DNA from: Polyangia bacterium
GTDB taxonomy: Bacteria; Myxococcota_A; Polyangia; Polyangiales; JAUICN01
NCBI GenBank assembly: GCA_030427835.1
Contig: JAUICN010000005.1
Span: 62,001-126,000, forward strand
Direction of reading: 5' to 3'
DNA: 64,000 nt
The notes beneath the pieces are model-generated. The model saw only the letters and a program-made list of their open reading frames with translations, did no database searches and was not told the DNA's origin. Position numbers and translations under genes: made by a program. Every line of letters begins with the position of its first letter. Position 1 is the stretch's first letter. Positions 35,796 to 45,144 of this stretch are shown here, piece by piece.

Positions 35796-35872
35796 TGGCG
35801 GACGCTAGAGGATTCGAACCTCTGACCTTCGGCTTCGGAGGCCGACGCTCTATCCAGCTGAGCTAAGCATCC
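35796..35872 (-). tRNA. tRNA-Arg (anticodon CCG)
   Basis: Cloverleaf on the minus strand: acceptor GGATGCT/AGCGTCC (one T-G wobble), D arm GCTC...GAGC, anticodon stem TCGGC/GCCGA with loop CTCCGAA (anticodon CCG, reads CGG), T arm AGAGG-TTCGAAT-CCTCT, discriminator G, encoded CCA. Sits immediately downstream of the fdx stop. Confidence 0.96.
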
Positions 35873-35889
35873 AATGGATGGGGCTTGGC

Positions 35890-36225
35890 TTAGCCGGCGT
35901 CGGGATGTTCGTCCAGGTAGGCTTGGATGCTTTCGGCGGCGATTTCCACTTCCACTTCCCCGTTTTTCTCCAGCGTGGCCTGGCAACCGAGCCGTGAATT
36001 GTGGCGGGGGTCGAAGGCTTTCTCTAGAATATCCAGCTCCTCGTCTTCGGCTTCCGCTAGAAGCGATTCGCCCTGCCGCACATACACGTGGCAGGTGGAA
36101 CAGGCACATACGCCACCGCAGCGATCCCCCTCGGGAGCGCCCACCTTTTTTGCGGCATCCAGGATGGAAGCTCCGATGGGAATCTCCACTTCTTGATCGG
36201 TGTTGGTAAATCGTACGGTGGGCAT
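35890..36225 (-). CDS. fdx: ISC-type [2Fe-2S] ferredoxin
   Basis: 111-residue adrenodoxin-like ferredoxin that delivers electrons for cluster assembly. Ligands Cys36, Cys42, Cys45 and Cys81 fit C-x5-C-x2-C-x35-C (RCGGVCACSTC ... RLGCQATL). Last gene of the isc operon; its ribosome-binding site AAGGAG overlaps the final codons of hscA, 5 bases before the ATG. Confidence 0.95.
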   Translation of the reverse strand: MPTVRFTNTDQEVEIPIGASILDAAKKVGAPEGDRCGGVCACSTCHVYVRQGESLLAEAEDEELDILEKAFDPRHNSRLGCQATLEKNGEVEVEIAAESIQAYLDEHPDAG

Positions 36226-36227
36226 GG

Positions 36228-38189
36228 CTACTCCTTTGAACTCAATTTCTCCGGGTTCGTATTTGGCGGGGGTGGCAGGTGGGAATCGATTCCGCGGGCG
36301 TCGGCGGTCTGCTCTTCCACATGGCCGACGGACTCTCCCCGTAGGGCACCCGCAATGGCGGCTTCCATGCGGCGACCCGCAAAGGGTTTGCTCACGGCAT
36401 CCAGTTCTTCCAAACGTTGGCGCATGGCCTCCGGATCTTGCCCCTTGAGCGAGACCAGTAGTGCTTGCTTTGCGGTCTGTATGGCGGGTTGCTCGTCGTC
36501 GGTGAGGAGGTGGCCATCAGACCCTAGCGCGCTGTCCAGGGCCGATAGTACGCGCTGTGCCTCCACCCGACGTTGGGCAACAAGGCGCTTTTTCACATCC
36601 TCGTCGCCCCGTTCAAAGGCCTCGGTAAGCATACGTTCCATATCGGTTTCACTTAACCCGTGGCTGGGTTCCACATCCACCTGTTGTGATACCCCCGTGC
36701 GTTGCTCGCTGGCCTGCACGGAAAGCATGCCGCTGCCATCCACCTCGAACACCACCTCCAACCGGGCCATACCCGCCGGCATGGGGGGGATACCGCGAAG
36801 TGTAAATCGAGAGAGGGATCGACAATCTGCCGCAAGCTCTCGCTCGCCCTGGAGCACGTGGAGCTCAAACCCGGTTTGGTTGTCGGCATAGGTGGTAAAC
36901 ACCTGGGCACGGCGGGCTGGAATGGGAGTATTCCGTGGCAAGATATTTTCCACAACTCCACCCATGGTCTCAATGCCCAGGGAAAGTGGCAGCACATCGA
37001 GCAACAATGCGTCGTTGCTTGCCCGGTGGGAATCGCCTGCGCGGTCCGCGAGCATATCGGCCTGTAACGCAGCCCCCATGGCCACCACCAAATCGGGATC
37101 CACGGCGTGCATGGGCGCCTGCCCAAGCTGTTTTTCCAAGCGCGTACGCACGAGCGGGGTTCGGGTGGCACCGCCCACTAGAATCACCCCATCCAGACTT
37201 GGGGCGGCCACGCCCGCATCTTTTAGTGCGGCGTCGCAACTGTTTAGGGTTTGCTCCACAAGCGGCAGGATGGTCGATTCGAACATCTCTCGGGTGATCG
37301 ACGTGGTGTGACTCTCGCTACCCTGGGCACCACTCCGGTCCCAGGTGATCGTTACCTCACCACGATCGGTGAGCTGATGTTTGGCCTCGCGACACTGGGT
37401 ATGGAGCCGCACCTGTTCTTGAGGCGTAAGCTCGCTGAGAGCCGTGTCCTGCTGCTGGAGAACCATGGACACAAGGGCCCGGTCCATGTCATCTCCGCCC
37501 AGCTGGGAATCGCCGCCGGTGGATTTCACCTGGAACACCCCATCGTCCAGAATGAGTACGGTGACGTCAAAGGTGCCACCACCTAGATCGTAGACGAGAA
37601 AGGTACCGTCCTTTTTTTCTGCCAGCCCGTAGGCCAGGGCCGCAGCGGTGGGTTCGTTGAGAAGGCTGAGCACTTCCAAACCTGCGAGCTGGGCTGCATC
37701 CCGGGTGGCCTGGCGTTGTGCATCATCAAAGTAGGCGGGCACGGTGATCACGGCAGGCCCCACCCCGCCCAACTCATCCAGCGCCCGGTTCTTCATTTCC
37801 CGAAGAATGTCGGCGCTGACTTCCACCGGCGTGATTTGACGGCCATCCCCTAGGACAACCTTTACGAATCTCGTCTCCGTCCCATCCAGTCGGTAGGATC
37901 CTGTCAGGTGTTGTACCTCAGCGGCGCTTTTCCCCATCCAGCGTTTCACGCTGCGCAGGGTCTCCTGGGGAGCCTCATCGCTTTTTAGGAGTGCAGGCTC
38001 ACCGACCAAAACGTTTCCGTCTGGGGCATAGTGCACGACCGACGGTACAAGGGTTTTCCCATCACAATCGGCAATGGCTACAGGCTGGCCAACGGGAGGC
38101 ACCCAGGAGACCACGCTATGTGTGGTGCCCAGATCAATGCCGATGGGAGAAGGGGCGGCAGCGGGATCGTGAATGTGGAGAAGGGCCAT
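36228..38189 (-). CDS. hscA: Fe-S assembly Hsp70 chaperone HscA
   Basis: 653-residue specialised Hsp70 that releases the cluster from IscU. The ATPase domain is complete: [60 protein letters not shown] and [13 protein letters not shown]. The substrate-binding part contains [12 protein letters not shown]. Its IscU docking motif LPPVK is kept in the neighbouring iscU gene. hscB ends 4 bases upstream; that J-protein lacks HPD (see findings), which raises the question of how this ATPase is stimulated. Confidence 0.95.
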   Translation of the reverse strand: MALLHIHDPAAAPSPIGIDLGTTHSVVSWVPPVGQPVAIADCDGKTLVPSVVHYAPDGNVLVGEPALLKSDEAPQETLRSVKRWMGKSAAEVQHLTGSYRLDGTETRFVKVVLGDGRQITPVEVSADILREMKNRALDELGGVGPAVITVPAYFDDAQRQATRDAAQLAGLEVLSLLNEPTAAALAYGLAEKKDGTFLVYDLGGGTFDVTVLILDDGVFQVKSTGGDSQLGGDDMDRALVSMVLQQQDTALSELTPQEQVRLHTQCREAKHQLTDRGEVTITWDRSGAQGSESHTTSITREMFESTILPLVEQTLNSCDAALKDAGVAAPSLDGVILVGGATRTPLVRTRLEKQLGQAPMHAVDPDLVVAMGAALQADMLADRAGDSHRASNDALLLDVLPLSLGIETMGGVVENILPRNTPIPARRAQVFTTYADNQTGFELHVLQGERELAADCRSLSRFTLRGIPPMPAGMARLEVVFEVDGSGMLSVQASEQRTGVSQQVDVEPSHGLSETDMERMLTEAFERGDEDVKKRLVAQRRVEAQRVLSALDSALGSDGHLLTDDEQPAIQTAKQALLVSLKGQDPEAMRQRLEELDAVSKPFAGRRMEAAIAGALRGESVGHVEEQTADARGIDSHLPPPPNTNPEKLSSKE

Positions 38190-38193
38190 GGGT

Positions 38194-38748
38194 CTAGGGG
38201 GATCCGGGGGTTGAAGAGGGGGTGGTTGGGGGCGCCATGGCGCGCTTGGCTTCTTCCGCGAGACGACGCAGGTACTTCCAATGGGCGTGCCGTTGTAGCA
38301 GACCCGGGTCGACGCTTGTTGCTGACTCTCTCGCGCCCTGTGGAACGGAAAGAGACGCGTTCAATTCCTGGGCAAGTTGTTGTTCCATCTCCAGGGCTTT
38401 CCCGCTCAACCGGGTGGACAACTGTTCAAGGGGGGCCTTGTCTTCCGTGGCAGACAGGGACTCCAGCTCTTCCTTGATTTCCATCATTTCAAAGAGAAAA
38501 TCCTGATCGGGGGGCGTTTCCATTTCGGTGCCTCCACCCAATAGGGATTCCAACGCCCAGTGGTACCGCGCAGGAATATCCTTAAGCGTTCGATAGGCAT
38601 GGTTGAGTCGCGCCTGCTCCTGGTCGCGATTTCTTGTGTCGGAACTCCGGTGTAGGGATCGCTGGGCTGCGCGGTAGGCGCGGTCCAGGTCCGCGATGGC
38701 AATGGTTAGGTCTGGACGAATGCCCAGTTGCTCAAAGGGGTTGTTCAT
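38194..38748 (-). CDS. hscB: HscB-like co-chaperone with degenerate J domain (HPD lost)
   Basis: 184-residue J-domain protein. The N-terminal J-like region ([20 protein letters not shown]) and the C-terminal IscU-binding helices ([20 protein letters not shown], and [16 protein letters not shown]) align with HscB in length and order. Where HscB has the invariant HPD loop, the DNA reads L-H-R-S-S-D (His33-Arg34-Ser35), so Pro and Asp of HPD are both replaced. HPD is required in known J proteins to trigger Hsp70 ATP hydrolysis. Operon position iscA-hscB-hscA is normal. The C-tail is Pro/Thr/Ser-rich. Confidence 0.85.
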   Translation of the reverse strand: MNNPFEQLGIRPDLTIAIADLDRAYRAAQRSLHRSSDTRNRDQEQARLNHAYRTLKDIPARYHWALESLLGGGTEMETPPDQDFLFEMMEIKEELESLSATEDKAPLEQLSTRLSGKALEMEQQLAQELNASLSVPQGARESATSVDPGLLQRHAHWKYLRRLAEEAKRAMAPPTTPSSTPGSP

Positions 38749-38768
38749 GGTTCGTCAGGACAGCTGCG

Positions 38769-39185
38769 TCAGACGATGAAGGATTCACCACAACCGCAAC
38801 CGCCCTTTTCATTGGGGTTCACAAACTTAAAGCCATGACCCATGAGTTTCACTTCGTAGTCCAGGGTGGATCCTCGTAGGAAAACCAGGCTCTTGGGATC
38901 CACAAGCACACGCAGATCCCCAAACTCGAAGACAAGGTCTCTGGTGCGTAACTTGTCTGAGAACTCGATGGCATAGGCCAAACCCGAGCAACCTCCCCCT
39001 CGCACGCCCAACCGCAGGTACGCTTCTGGGGTACCCCTGCGCACGAGTGCCTTTTTTGCCATCTCCACCGCCTTGGGTGTGAGCTGGATCTCGGGTGTAC
39101 CCTCCTCCACTGGAGGTGCCGGGGATAGGCCTTCAGGCTTGTTGGAGCCCGTGGCATCGCTGGGGTGTTCTGAGGCGGTTTGCAT
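38769..39185 (-). CDS. iscA: A-type Fe-S carrier (IscA family)
   Basis: 138 residues: an unusual ~28-residue Ser/Pro/Glu-rich leader, then the A-type carrier fold. The three conserved cysteines are present: Cys66 (GGGCSGLAY) and Cys130/Cys132 (GGCGCGESF). It accepts clusters from IscU and passes them to targets. Lies between iscU and hscB as in the classical isc operon; 20 bases before hscB. Confidence 0.93.
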   Translation of the reverse strand: MQTASEHPSDATGSNKPEGLSPAPPVEEGTPEIQLTPKAVEMAKKALVRRGTPEAYLRLGVRGGGCSGLAYAIEFSDKLRTRDLVFEFGDLRVLVDPKSLVFLRGSTLDYEVKLMGHGFKFVNPNEKGGCGCGESFIV

Positions 39186-39254
39186 GGGTATGGTTGGCTA
39201 GGTTGTGTGGAGGGCGCGTCCCGTCTGTTCTGGGTCCTCTTGTTCTGACTCTTT

Positions 39255-39647
39255 TTACTCTGGGGCGTTCTGCTTTTTTCGGTAGTCGGCAATGGCGCTT
39301 TTTATGGCATCCTCTGCCAGTACGGAACAGTGAATCTTCACCGGTGGGAGATTCAACTCCTCCACGATGGCTGTGTTTTTCAGGGCGCCGGCCTCTTCGA
39401 TGGTTTTTCCGCGAATCCATTCCGTCGCCAGGGACGAGGATGCGATGGCGCTTCCACATCCAAAGGTCTTGAACTTGGCATCTTCGATCACCTGGGTCTC
39501 GGGATTGACCTTGATCTGCAACCGCATGACGTCACCACAGGCCGGGGCGCCCACCAGGCCGGTGCCCACTTCGGCGCTTGCCTTGTCCAGGGTGCCCACG
39601 TTGCGTGGCTTTTCGTAATGTTCGATGAGTTTTTCAGAGTAGGCCAT
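39255..39647 (-). CDS. iscU: Fe-S cluster scaffold IscU
   Basis: 130-residue scaffold on which [2Fe-2S] clusters form. Ligands Cys37, Asp39, Cys64, His106 and Cys107 are all present (APACGDVM, FGCGSAIASSS, KIHCSVLAEDA). The HscA recognition motif LPPVK is intact at 100-104. It follows iscS by 12 bases. Confidence 0.97.
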   Translation of the reverse strand: MAYSEKLIEHYEKPRNVGTLDKASAEVGTGLVGAPACGDVMRLQIKVNPETQVIEDAKFKTFGCGSAIASSSLATEWIRGKTIEEAGALKNTAIVEELNLPPVKIHCSVLAEDAIKSAIADYRKKQNAPE

Positions 39648-39659
39648 GATGTTTTCTTT

Positions 39660-40886
39660 CTAGTGCGCTTCCCATTGGATGGATTTGAGGTCGATGCCTT
39701 CTTTGTGCATTTCGTACAAGGGCGACAATTCCCGGAGTCGGTGAACCTGCTCGATGACCAGATCCGCCACGTAGTCTACTTCCTCTTCCGTGTTGAACCT
39801 TCCCAGGCCAAAACGGATGGAGGTGTGGGCAAGCTCCTCGTCCACACCGAGGGAACGAAGGACGTAGCTGGGCTCAAGGCTTGCACTGGTGCAGGCGCTT
39901 CCAGAGGAGACGGCTACCTCCTTGATAGCCATCATCATGGCTTCCCCTTCCACGAAGGCGAAGGAGACGTTGAGGTTTCCTGGGTGGCGCCAGGGATCGT
40001 CGCTTCCGTTCAGAAAGATCTCATCCAGGTTGTCCCACAGCTTCTTGCGAAGTCGATCCCGCAGGCTACGGGTGTGCTGGATATCTTTTTCGCCCTCGTC
40101 GATAAAAATTTGAGCCGCTGCACCCATGCCGACAATGCCGGTGACGTTGAGGGTGCCGGAACGCATGCCCCGCTCGTGGCCGCCGCCGTCCATTTCTGCA
40201 GCGAGGCGAACGCGTGGCTTGGAGCGACGCACGTACAGGGCACCCACACCCTTGGGGCCGTACATCTTGTGACCGCTCATGCTCGCAAGGTCGATATTCA
40301 TGCGCTCCACATCAAAGTCCATGCGGCCCACGCCTTGCACCGCGTCGCAGTGGAGAAATACACCCCTGTCTCGGGTGATGGCTCCGATTTCTTCCATGCG
40401 TTGCACGGTACCCACCTCATTGTTGGCGAGCATGATGCTTACCAGGATGGTTTTGTCCGTGATGGCCCGCTTGAGATCCTCCGGATCCACCTGGCCCTCG
40501 TTGTTGGTGGGCAAATAGGTGACCTCAAAGCCCTCTTTTTCGAGGCGCTTGCAGGGATCAAGTACCGCCTTGTGTTCCGTGAGGCACGTGATGATGTGGT
40601 TGCCCTTGGTCTTAAGGAAGCGCGCCACGCCCTTGATGGCCAAGTTGTCGCTCTCCGTGGCACCCGAGGTGAAAATGATTTCCTTGGGGCTGTTGGCACC
40701 GATCAGGGTGGCGATTTGCCCCCGTGCTTTTTCAACCGCCTCTTCGCCCTTCCACCCGAAGGCATGGTTGCGGCTTGCAGCGTTTCCAAAATTTTCTGTG
40801 AAGTAGGGCAACATGGCCTGCACCACCCTGGGGTCACAGGGGGTGGTTGCGTTGTTGTCCATGTAGATGGGTGTGCGGATAGTCAT
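39660..40886 (-). CDS. iscS: Cysteine desulfurase IscS
   Basis: 408-residue PLP enzyme that takes sulfur from cysteine for Fe-S clusters and tRNA thiolation. PLP Lys207 lies in [16 protein letters not shown]; the mobile persulfide loop [20 protein letters not shown] carries Cys332; [11 protein letters not shown] precedes. The long active-site loop and terminal region are group I (IscS) rather than SufS. 56 bases after the MerR-type gene that heads the operon. Confidence 0.97.
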   Translation of the reverse strand: MTIRTPIYMDNNATTPCDPRVVQAMLPYFTENFGNAASRNHAFGWKGEEAVEKARGQIATLIGANSPKEIIFTSGATESDNLAIKGVARFLKTKGNHIITCLTEHKAVLDPCKRLEKEGFEVTYLPTNNEGQVDPEDLKRAITDKTILVSIMLANNEVGTVQRMEEIGAITRDRGVFLHCDAVQGVGRMDFDVERMNIDLASMSGHKMYGPKGVGALYVRRSKPRVRLAAEMDGGGHERGMRSGTLNVTGIVGMGAAAQIFIDEGEKDIQHTRSLRDRLRKKLWDNLDEIFLNGSDDPWRHPGNLNVSFAFVEGEAMMMAIKEVAVSSGSACTSASLEPSYVLRSLGVDEELAHTSIRFGLGRFNTEEEVDYVADLVIEQVHRLRELSPLYEMHKEGIDLKSIQWEAH

Positions 40887-40942
40887 GATCGTTGTTGGCG
40901 TGGGGTAGTAAGGAATCTAAGGGATGTTGTGGGCGACCCTAT

Positions 40943-41572
40943 TTAGGTATTGTGTAGACCGGCCACAAGGGAAGGTGTATGCCCGTTCTTCTGGGAAGGA
41001 TCTCGACGTTCACAGGAATGGCAGGCATCCAGGGGCGTGTGACGGCTTTCGCACTGACCACAGAGCTCCAGGTACCGGAGGCTCTCTTCCAACTCCCCTT
41101 CTAGCGTCGCCAATGCAGTTCTTTGTTTGCGGGTTTCTGCAAGCTTGGTTTGAAATCGCTCACGGACCTTTGCCATGGCCTCGGGCCCGGTCGCACTCTG
41201 GTTCCATTCGCCGAGGATCTCCCGGATCTCAGGCAGGGAACAGCCCAGGGCCTGGAGTTTTGCGATCCAACGAACCCGGTGGATCGCCTCCTCGTTGTAC
41301 AGGCGATAGCCTGCGGCCGATCGGCTCACGGGTGACAACAGCTGCATTTCCTCGTACAGTCGCAGGGCCCGCACGGAACGACCGGTGCGCTTGGCCAGGG
41401 CCCCCACGCGAATGGGTCCCACGCGAACCGGTGTGGAGCCCCCCTGAACCACCGCACCGCCCTTGAAGGATGTACAGGTGACAGGCCGATCCGTTGCTGG
41501 CCGATCCGCTGCTGGCCGATCGGTTGAGGGATGGCAAGACGGGCTGATTTTTAGTTTGGCAGAGGAGTGCAT
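40943..41572 (-). CDS. MerR-family regulator heading the isc operon
   Basis: 209-residue regulator from ATG 41572. The winged HTH (about 54-120) reads RVGALAKRTGRSVRALRLYE, then GYRLYNEEAIHRVRWIAKLQ; a coiled-coil helix follows (125-170), then CGQCESRHTPLDACHSC, a C-x2-C-x9-C-x2-C cluster (Cys171, 174, 184, 187) suited to binding a metal or Fe-S cluster. It occupies the position of iscR. The first ~50 residues, including a 15-base triple repeat (DRPAADRPATDRP), precede the HTH and may be untranslated if GTG 41422 is the start. Regulation of isc is inference from position. Confidence 0.85.
   Translation of the reverse strand: MHSSAKLKISPSCHPSTDRPAADRPATDRPVTCTSFKGGAVVQGGSTPVRVGPIRVGALAKRTGRSVRALRLYEEMQLLSPVSRSAAGYRLYNEEAIHRVRWIAKLQALGCSLPEIREILGEWNQSATGPEAMAKVRERFQTKLAETRKQRTALATLEGELEESLRYLELCGQCESRHTPLDACHSCERRDPSQKNGHTPSLVAGLHNT
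41484..41528 (-). repeat. 15-bp tandem repeat, 3 copies, at the 5' end of the MerR gene
   Basis: Units ggccgatccgttgct, ggccgatccgctgct and ggccgatcggttgag are consecutive and would encode DRPATDRP-type repeats if the long start is used. Confidence 0.85.
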
Positions 41573-41578
41573 AACCCT

Positions 41579-41634
41579 AACCCTTACGTAAGGGTTGATG
41601 TCGCGTTTCTAGCGATGTGATCGCGACCTGTCAA
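41579..41634 (-). promoter_or_regulatory. Candidate promoter and operators of the MerR-isc operon
   Basis: On the minus strand TTGACA (41634-41629) and TAGAAA (41611-41606) are 17 bases apart, a good sigma-70 promoter. The spacer contains GCGAT-cac-ATCGC, an inverted repeat where MerR proteins normally bind. Just downstream is an 18-base perfect palindrome, aacccttacgtaagggtt (41579-41596), ending 6 bases before ATG 41572; it may be a second operator or a 5' UTR hairpin. comEC lies divergently. Confidence 0.6.
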
Positions 41635-41756
41635 CCGTTGTGAGGCCCCAGGGGGGCTGTTTGTGTAGGGGGCGCCCATTCGCCAGCTGACGAAGATGTA
41701 AACCGCTGAATTTATTGGCACGCCCCCCGGACCGTGGATTGCACGACTGGGTGCCC

Positions 41757-44183
41757 ATGGGATCACGTATTGCAGGGGCGGTCCTGGGCCCCCTGCCCTG
41801 GATTGCGGGGTTCTGGATCATGTGCTTGGTGCTGTTTTCGCAGGCTCCTGAGACCTGGCGATGCCCGGAGCCCTACAAGGGCCCCGTTCTATGCCTATCT
41901 ATTCTTTGGGGGATGTCTTGCGTTTGGCTGGCGACCCGGGTGCCCTGGTTTCGGGGGTCCCTTGCCCTGGGCACCGCGGGGGCGACCCTTGCGGCAGCAG
42001 TGGCGGTTTTGGCGTGGGTGGCGGCTCCCTCCGCCGTTCAACGACCGTTTGTGGGTGGCACCTACGGGATCCAGGGAGTTGCCGTACACACGTGGGGTCA
42101 CGGTGCGGATGTGGGGTGCCAACTTCGGGTGTTTCAAGCACACCCTGTGGGTCAAGTGCCGCTGTGCCACCGGCCGGTACAACACCTTACACCAGGGACC
42201 CGGATTCGCCTGCGGGGGTGCGATGTGCCTCTTGGTTCCCGGGTCCGCCTTTTGGCGCGGATGTCTGAGCGACCCCAGTACGAAAATCCCATCGAAGGAC
42301 TTTCGTGGCCATGCTCCCAGGAGCCGAGGGGAATGGTGCTCGATTCAGGTTCGGTGGACGTGCTCGATTCTCCCTGGGCTCCCCGTATGTTGGACCGTGC
42401 GAGGCACCATGTGCGCCAGCTGTTGGGCCGCACGCTCTCCCCGGAAACTGCCGCCCTGGGCCAGGCCATGTTGCTCGGGGACCGCAGTTCGCTGGATTGG
42501 GACATGCGCCAACATTGGTCAGACGCGGGGGTCGCCCATGTACTTGCCGTGTCGGGACTGCACGTGGGCCTGGTCGTGTGGATGGCGGTTGCCCTATTGG
42601 GAACCATCATGGCCGGGTTGCTTCGATGGTGGCCGTTGGTGGGCGTGGCGCTGCTTTCACGCTGGACCTGGCCGAACCTCAGGTGGGCCGCGGCCGGAAT
42701 ACTGGCGGTGGGTTTCATGGTGTTTACCGGCGGCTCCCCCAGTGTGTGCCGTGCCGGTTGGATGGTACTGATCTATGCGGGACTGCAGTGGATGGGGCGT
42801 GTACCCGCTCCGAGCGCGGTGTTGGCTACGGTGGGCCTGGTACTTTCAACCGTTCGACCCGAATGGGTACTGGATCCCGGGTTCTTTCTTTCCCTGGGTG
42901 CAACCGCTGCCCTCATACATCTGCCAACGTCGCCGTTCGGACTCGGTTCTGAAAAGGCCTCCGTTTCTCCACTTGCTGCGGGTCTTGAGGCCCTTGAGCA
43001 CGTGGGGACCGTACCCACATTTCGGATCCTGGTCGCCTGCTCGCCGGTGCTGTGGTTGTGCTTTGGCCAGCTCCCGCTTGGGGCGTTGATTGCCAATGTG
43101 GTAGCTGTTCCGTGGACGGCACTTGTGGTGCTTCCGTTGGTGTTGGTTCACGTGGTGAGCTTTGGAGCAGTGCCTGCCTCCTCGTTCGCTGTGGAACTGA
43201 GTTGCGCGGTGCTTTCATCCTGGGCCATGCAGGTCGGCCATTGGATTCCCCCGCTCGCGCTTCCGTCTCCCCTGGGCTGGCAGCTGGCGCTGCTTGTCCC
43301 CTGGTCTGTCTTCACGGCCATGGGTGGTTCAGGCCTACGATGGTGGACCGTGACGGTGGGGACGGTTGTTGTACTCGCCGGTGGTGCCCATTGGACACCT
43401 CGAGAACCCATCGGGAGTACCTCGGATCTGTCCCTACTGGAGGTCACGTTCCTGGACGTGGGCCAGGGGGACGCCGCCTGGGTGAGATTTCCGAATGGTC
43501 AGTCCATGGTGATCGATGCGGGGGGACATACCCAGCCTTTTTGGGATCCGGGTAGACGGGTTGTGGTGCCCTTTTTGTTGGGGGCTGGCGTGCGTCACCT
43601 GGATGCACTTGTGGTGAGCCATGGGCACCCGGACCACTATGGTGGTGTTAGGGCAATTCTTGAACAGCTCGAGGTGGATCAAATTTGGTCCGAAACATCG
43701 AAAGGAATACCGGAAGGGTTCCATACCAAGATCGTCTCTCCAGGGATTCTGTGTCACGCTCCCAGGAGTTTTGGCGATGTGCGCGTGGAGGTTCTGTGGC
43801 CCTGCGGAGAGGTGACCCTGCAGGATGCCAACAACCGGTCGATCACCATGAGGATCACCTACGGCACACAACGCGTCCTATTCACGGGTGACCTGGAAGC
43901 CCCTGCAGAAGCCCAGTTGTTGCAGCGCAATGCCACTCTCGACGCCTCCCTTGTGAAGGTTCCCCACCACGGCTCAAGGACATCCTCATCGTCTGGGTTT
44001 GTGGAAGCTGTGGGGCCGCAATGGGCGGTGGTGAGTTCTGGGGTCTGCAGTCGGTACGGACACCCCCATCCCGACGTCAGGCAGCGGTGGGCCAAACAGG
44101 GTGCAGACGTTCTTTCCACAGCGCAAACCGGTGCGATTCAGTGGGTCTCGGACGGCCGCCGAGGCTGGATCAGGGAGCGCTGA
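41757..44183 (+). CDS. comEC: ComEC/Rec2 DNA uptake channel
   Basis: About 808-residue inner-membrane protein that carries single-stranded DNA into the cytosol during natural transformation. N-terminal spans and OB-fold region lead to the Competence domain with WSDAGVAHVLAVSGLHVGLV (~258-278); the C-terminal beta-lactamase-like domain has FLDVGQGDAAWVRF and VVSHGHPDHYGGVR. I choose ATG 41757; TTG 41715 or GTG 41751 are alternatives. No other com genes are present. Its 3' end overlaps the convergent secreted-protein gene by 14 bases. Confidence 0.92.
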   Translation: MGSRIAGAVLGPLPWIAGFWIMCLVLFSQAPETWRCPEPYKGPVLCLSILWGMSCVWLATRVPWFRGSLALGTAGATLAAAVAVLAWVAAPSAVQRPFVGGTYGIQGVAVHTWGHGADVGCQLRVFQAHPVGQVPLCHRPVQHLTPGTRIRLRGCDVPLGSRVRLLARMSERPQYENPIEGLSWPCSQEPRGMVLDSGSVDVLDSPWAPRMLDRARHHVRQLLGRTLSPETAALGQAMLLGDRSSLDWDMRQHWSDAGVAHVLAVSGLHVGLVVWMAVALLGTIMAGLLRWWPLVGVALLSRWTWPNLRWAAAGILAVGFMVFTGGSPSVCRAGWMVLIYAGLQWMGRVPAPSAVLATVGLVLSTVRPEWVLDPGFFLSLGATAALIHLPTSPFGLGSEKASVSPLAAGLEALEHVGTVPTFRILVACSPVLWLCFGQLPLGALIANVVAVPWTALVVLPLVLVHVVSFGAVPASSFAVELSCAVLSSWAMQVGHWIPPLALPSPLGWQLALLVPWSVFTAMGGSGLRWWTVTVGTVVVLAGGAHWTPREPIGSTSDLSLLEVTFLDVGQGDAAWVRFPNGQSMVIDAGGHTQPFWDPGRRVVVPFLLGAGVRHLDALVVSHGHPDHYGGVRAILEQLEVDQIWSETSKGIPEGFHTKIVSPGILCHAPRSFGDVRVEVLWPCGEVTLQDANNRSITMRITYGTQRVLFTGDLEAPAEAQLLQRNATLDASLVKVPHHGSRTSSSSGFVEAVGPQWAVVSSGVCSRYGHPHPDVRQRWAKQGADVLSTAQTGAIQWVSDGRRGWIRER

Positions 44184-45048
44184 TCGCCAGGGCCACCGAG
44201 GCGGCGTAGTTGCCCATATGGCAGAGATCCTTGAGGAACGTTCCCTGGGCCCGAACGCCTCGCGCGAGATGCGCTTGCAAGCCGAGCCGGGGCCCCGCTA
44301 CGGGCACAAGCTGGAACCCCTGCACCGGCCGTAGGGCATCCTGACTAAAGCTGTCGTAGAAGCCCGCTCTGGCACCTGCAAACGCGGAGAAGTGACTTCC
44401 CATCCGTTGCACCACCCCGGACTCCATGTATCCGGAAGAAAACCGAAACACTGCGGGGATGGATCCTGTCAGCGCCTGCCCGGCGTTAAACTGGCCCGTG
44501 CCCTCTGCGCCCACGGTACTGTACACATCGGTGCCCTCCCGCAGGGGCGTGGCGTTCACGAAGGATGCGTCCACCACGGCCCTTGCCCCCCGGGCGCGCA
44601 CACGTCGGAGCTGAAACTGGGTCTGGCTATGTAGATGCCCCTCGTCCACATGGGAAACCTGATCGGGAATGGTTTGCAAACTGAGGCCGTCCAATGTGCC
44701 CATGCCCATGAGCTTGGGCAGCTGCCGTTTCTTGTACTTGAGCGCCTTGAGCTCGTGCTGCATCTGAAGTGCCAACCCATCCCTCGCCGGGGTGTCGTCA
44801 CGCTCTTGGCCGTGGACGGTTTGCTGCTCGGTAATGGCGCAGACCTCCACGTGGTGGGCCATGGATACCATGCCACCCACGGCCACCGCAGGCTGTAGGC
44901 GAAGGGGTGCCATGGGTACGGCGGCAACCCAGTTTGGAAGCCAAAGGGCAGCACCGTGCGCCACCTGGGCGGTACACTTGGCCCCGGGGCACAGTCCCCA
45001 AACAAGGGTGGCCATCACCAGAGGCAGGACGACCCTACGCGCCATCAT
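44170..45048 (-). CDS. Secreted protein of unknown function
   Basis: 292 residues starting MMARRVVLPLVMATLVWGLC, a cleavable Sec signal. The mature part has FKxK-like helices near 95-115 (MQHELKALKYKKRQLPKL) and alternating beta-rich segments (GSIPAVFRFSSGYMESGVVQ, FSAFAGARAGFYDSF, GPRLGLQAHLARGVRAQGTF), compatible with an outer-membrane or surface beta-barrel, but no family motif. ATG 45048 is used; the region upstream is AT-rich. Function unknown. Confidence 0.6.
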   Translation of the reverse strand: MMARRVVLPLVMATLVWGLCPGAKCTAQVAHGAALWLPNWVAAVPMAPLRLQPAVAVGGMVSMAHHVEVCAITEQQTVHGQERDDTPARDGLALQMQHELKALKYKKRQLPKLMGMGTLDGLSLQTIPDQVSHVDEGHLHSQTQFQLRRVRARGARAVVDASFVNATPLREGTDVYSTVGAEGTGQFNAGQALTGSIPAVFRFSSGYMESGVVQRMGSHFSAFAGARAGFYDSFSQDALRPVQGFQLVPVAGPRLGLQAHLARGVRAQGTFLKDLCHMGNYAASVALAISAP

Positions 45049-45144
45049 GGGACATAGCAAAACGATAAGCTTAGATTATCACAGTAACGGCGGAATGCAG
45101 GTCAAAATTTTGACATACGCCAAAAATTCCTTTGTTACGGGATT

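Noticed and set aside
39330-40946. 538-residue plus-strand ORF opposite iscU and iscS
   Set aside because: Long only because the GC-rich antisense frame lacks stops; iscU and iscS motifs on the minus strand are complete.
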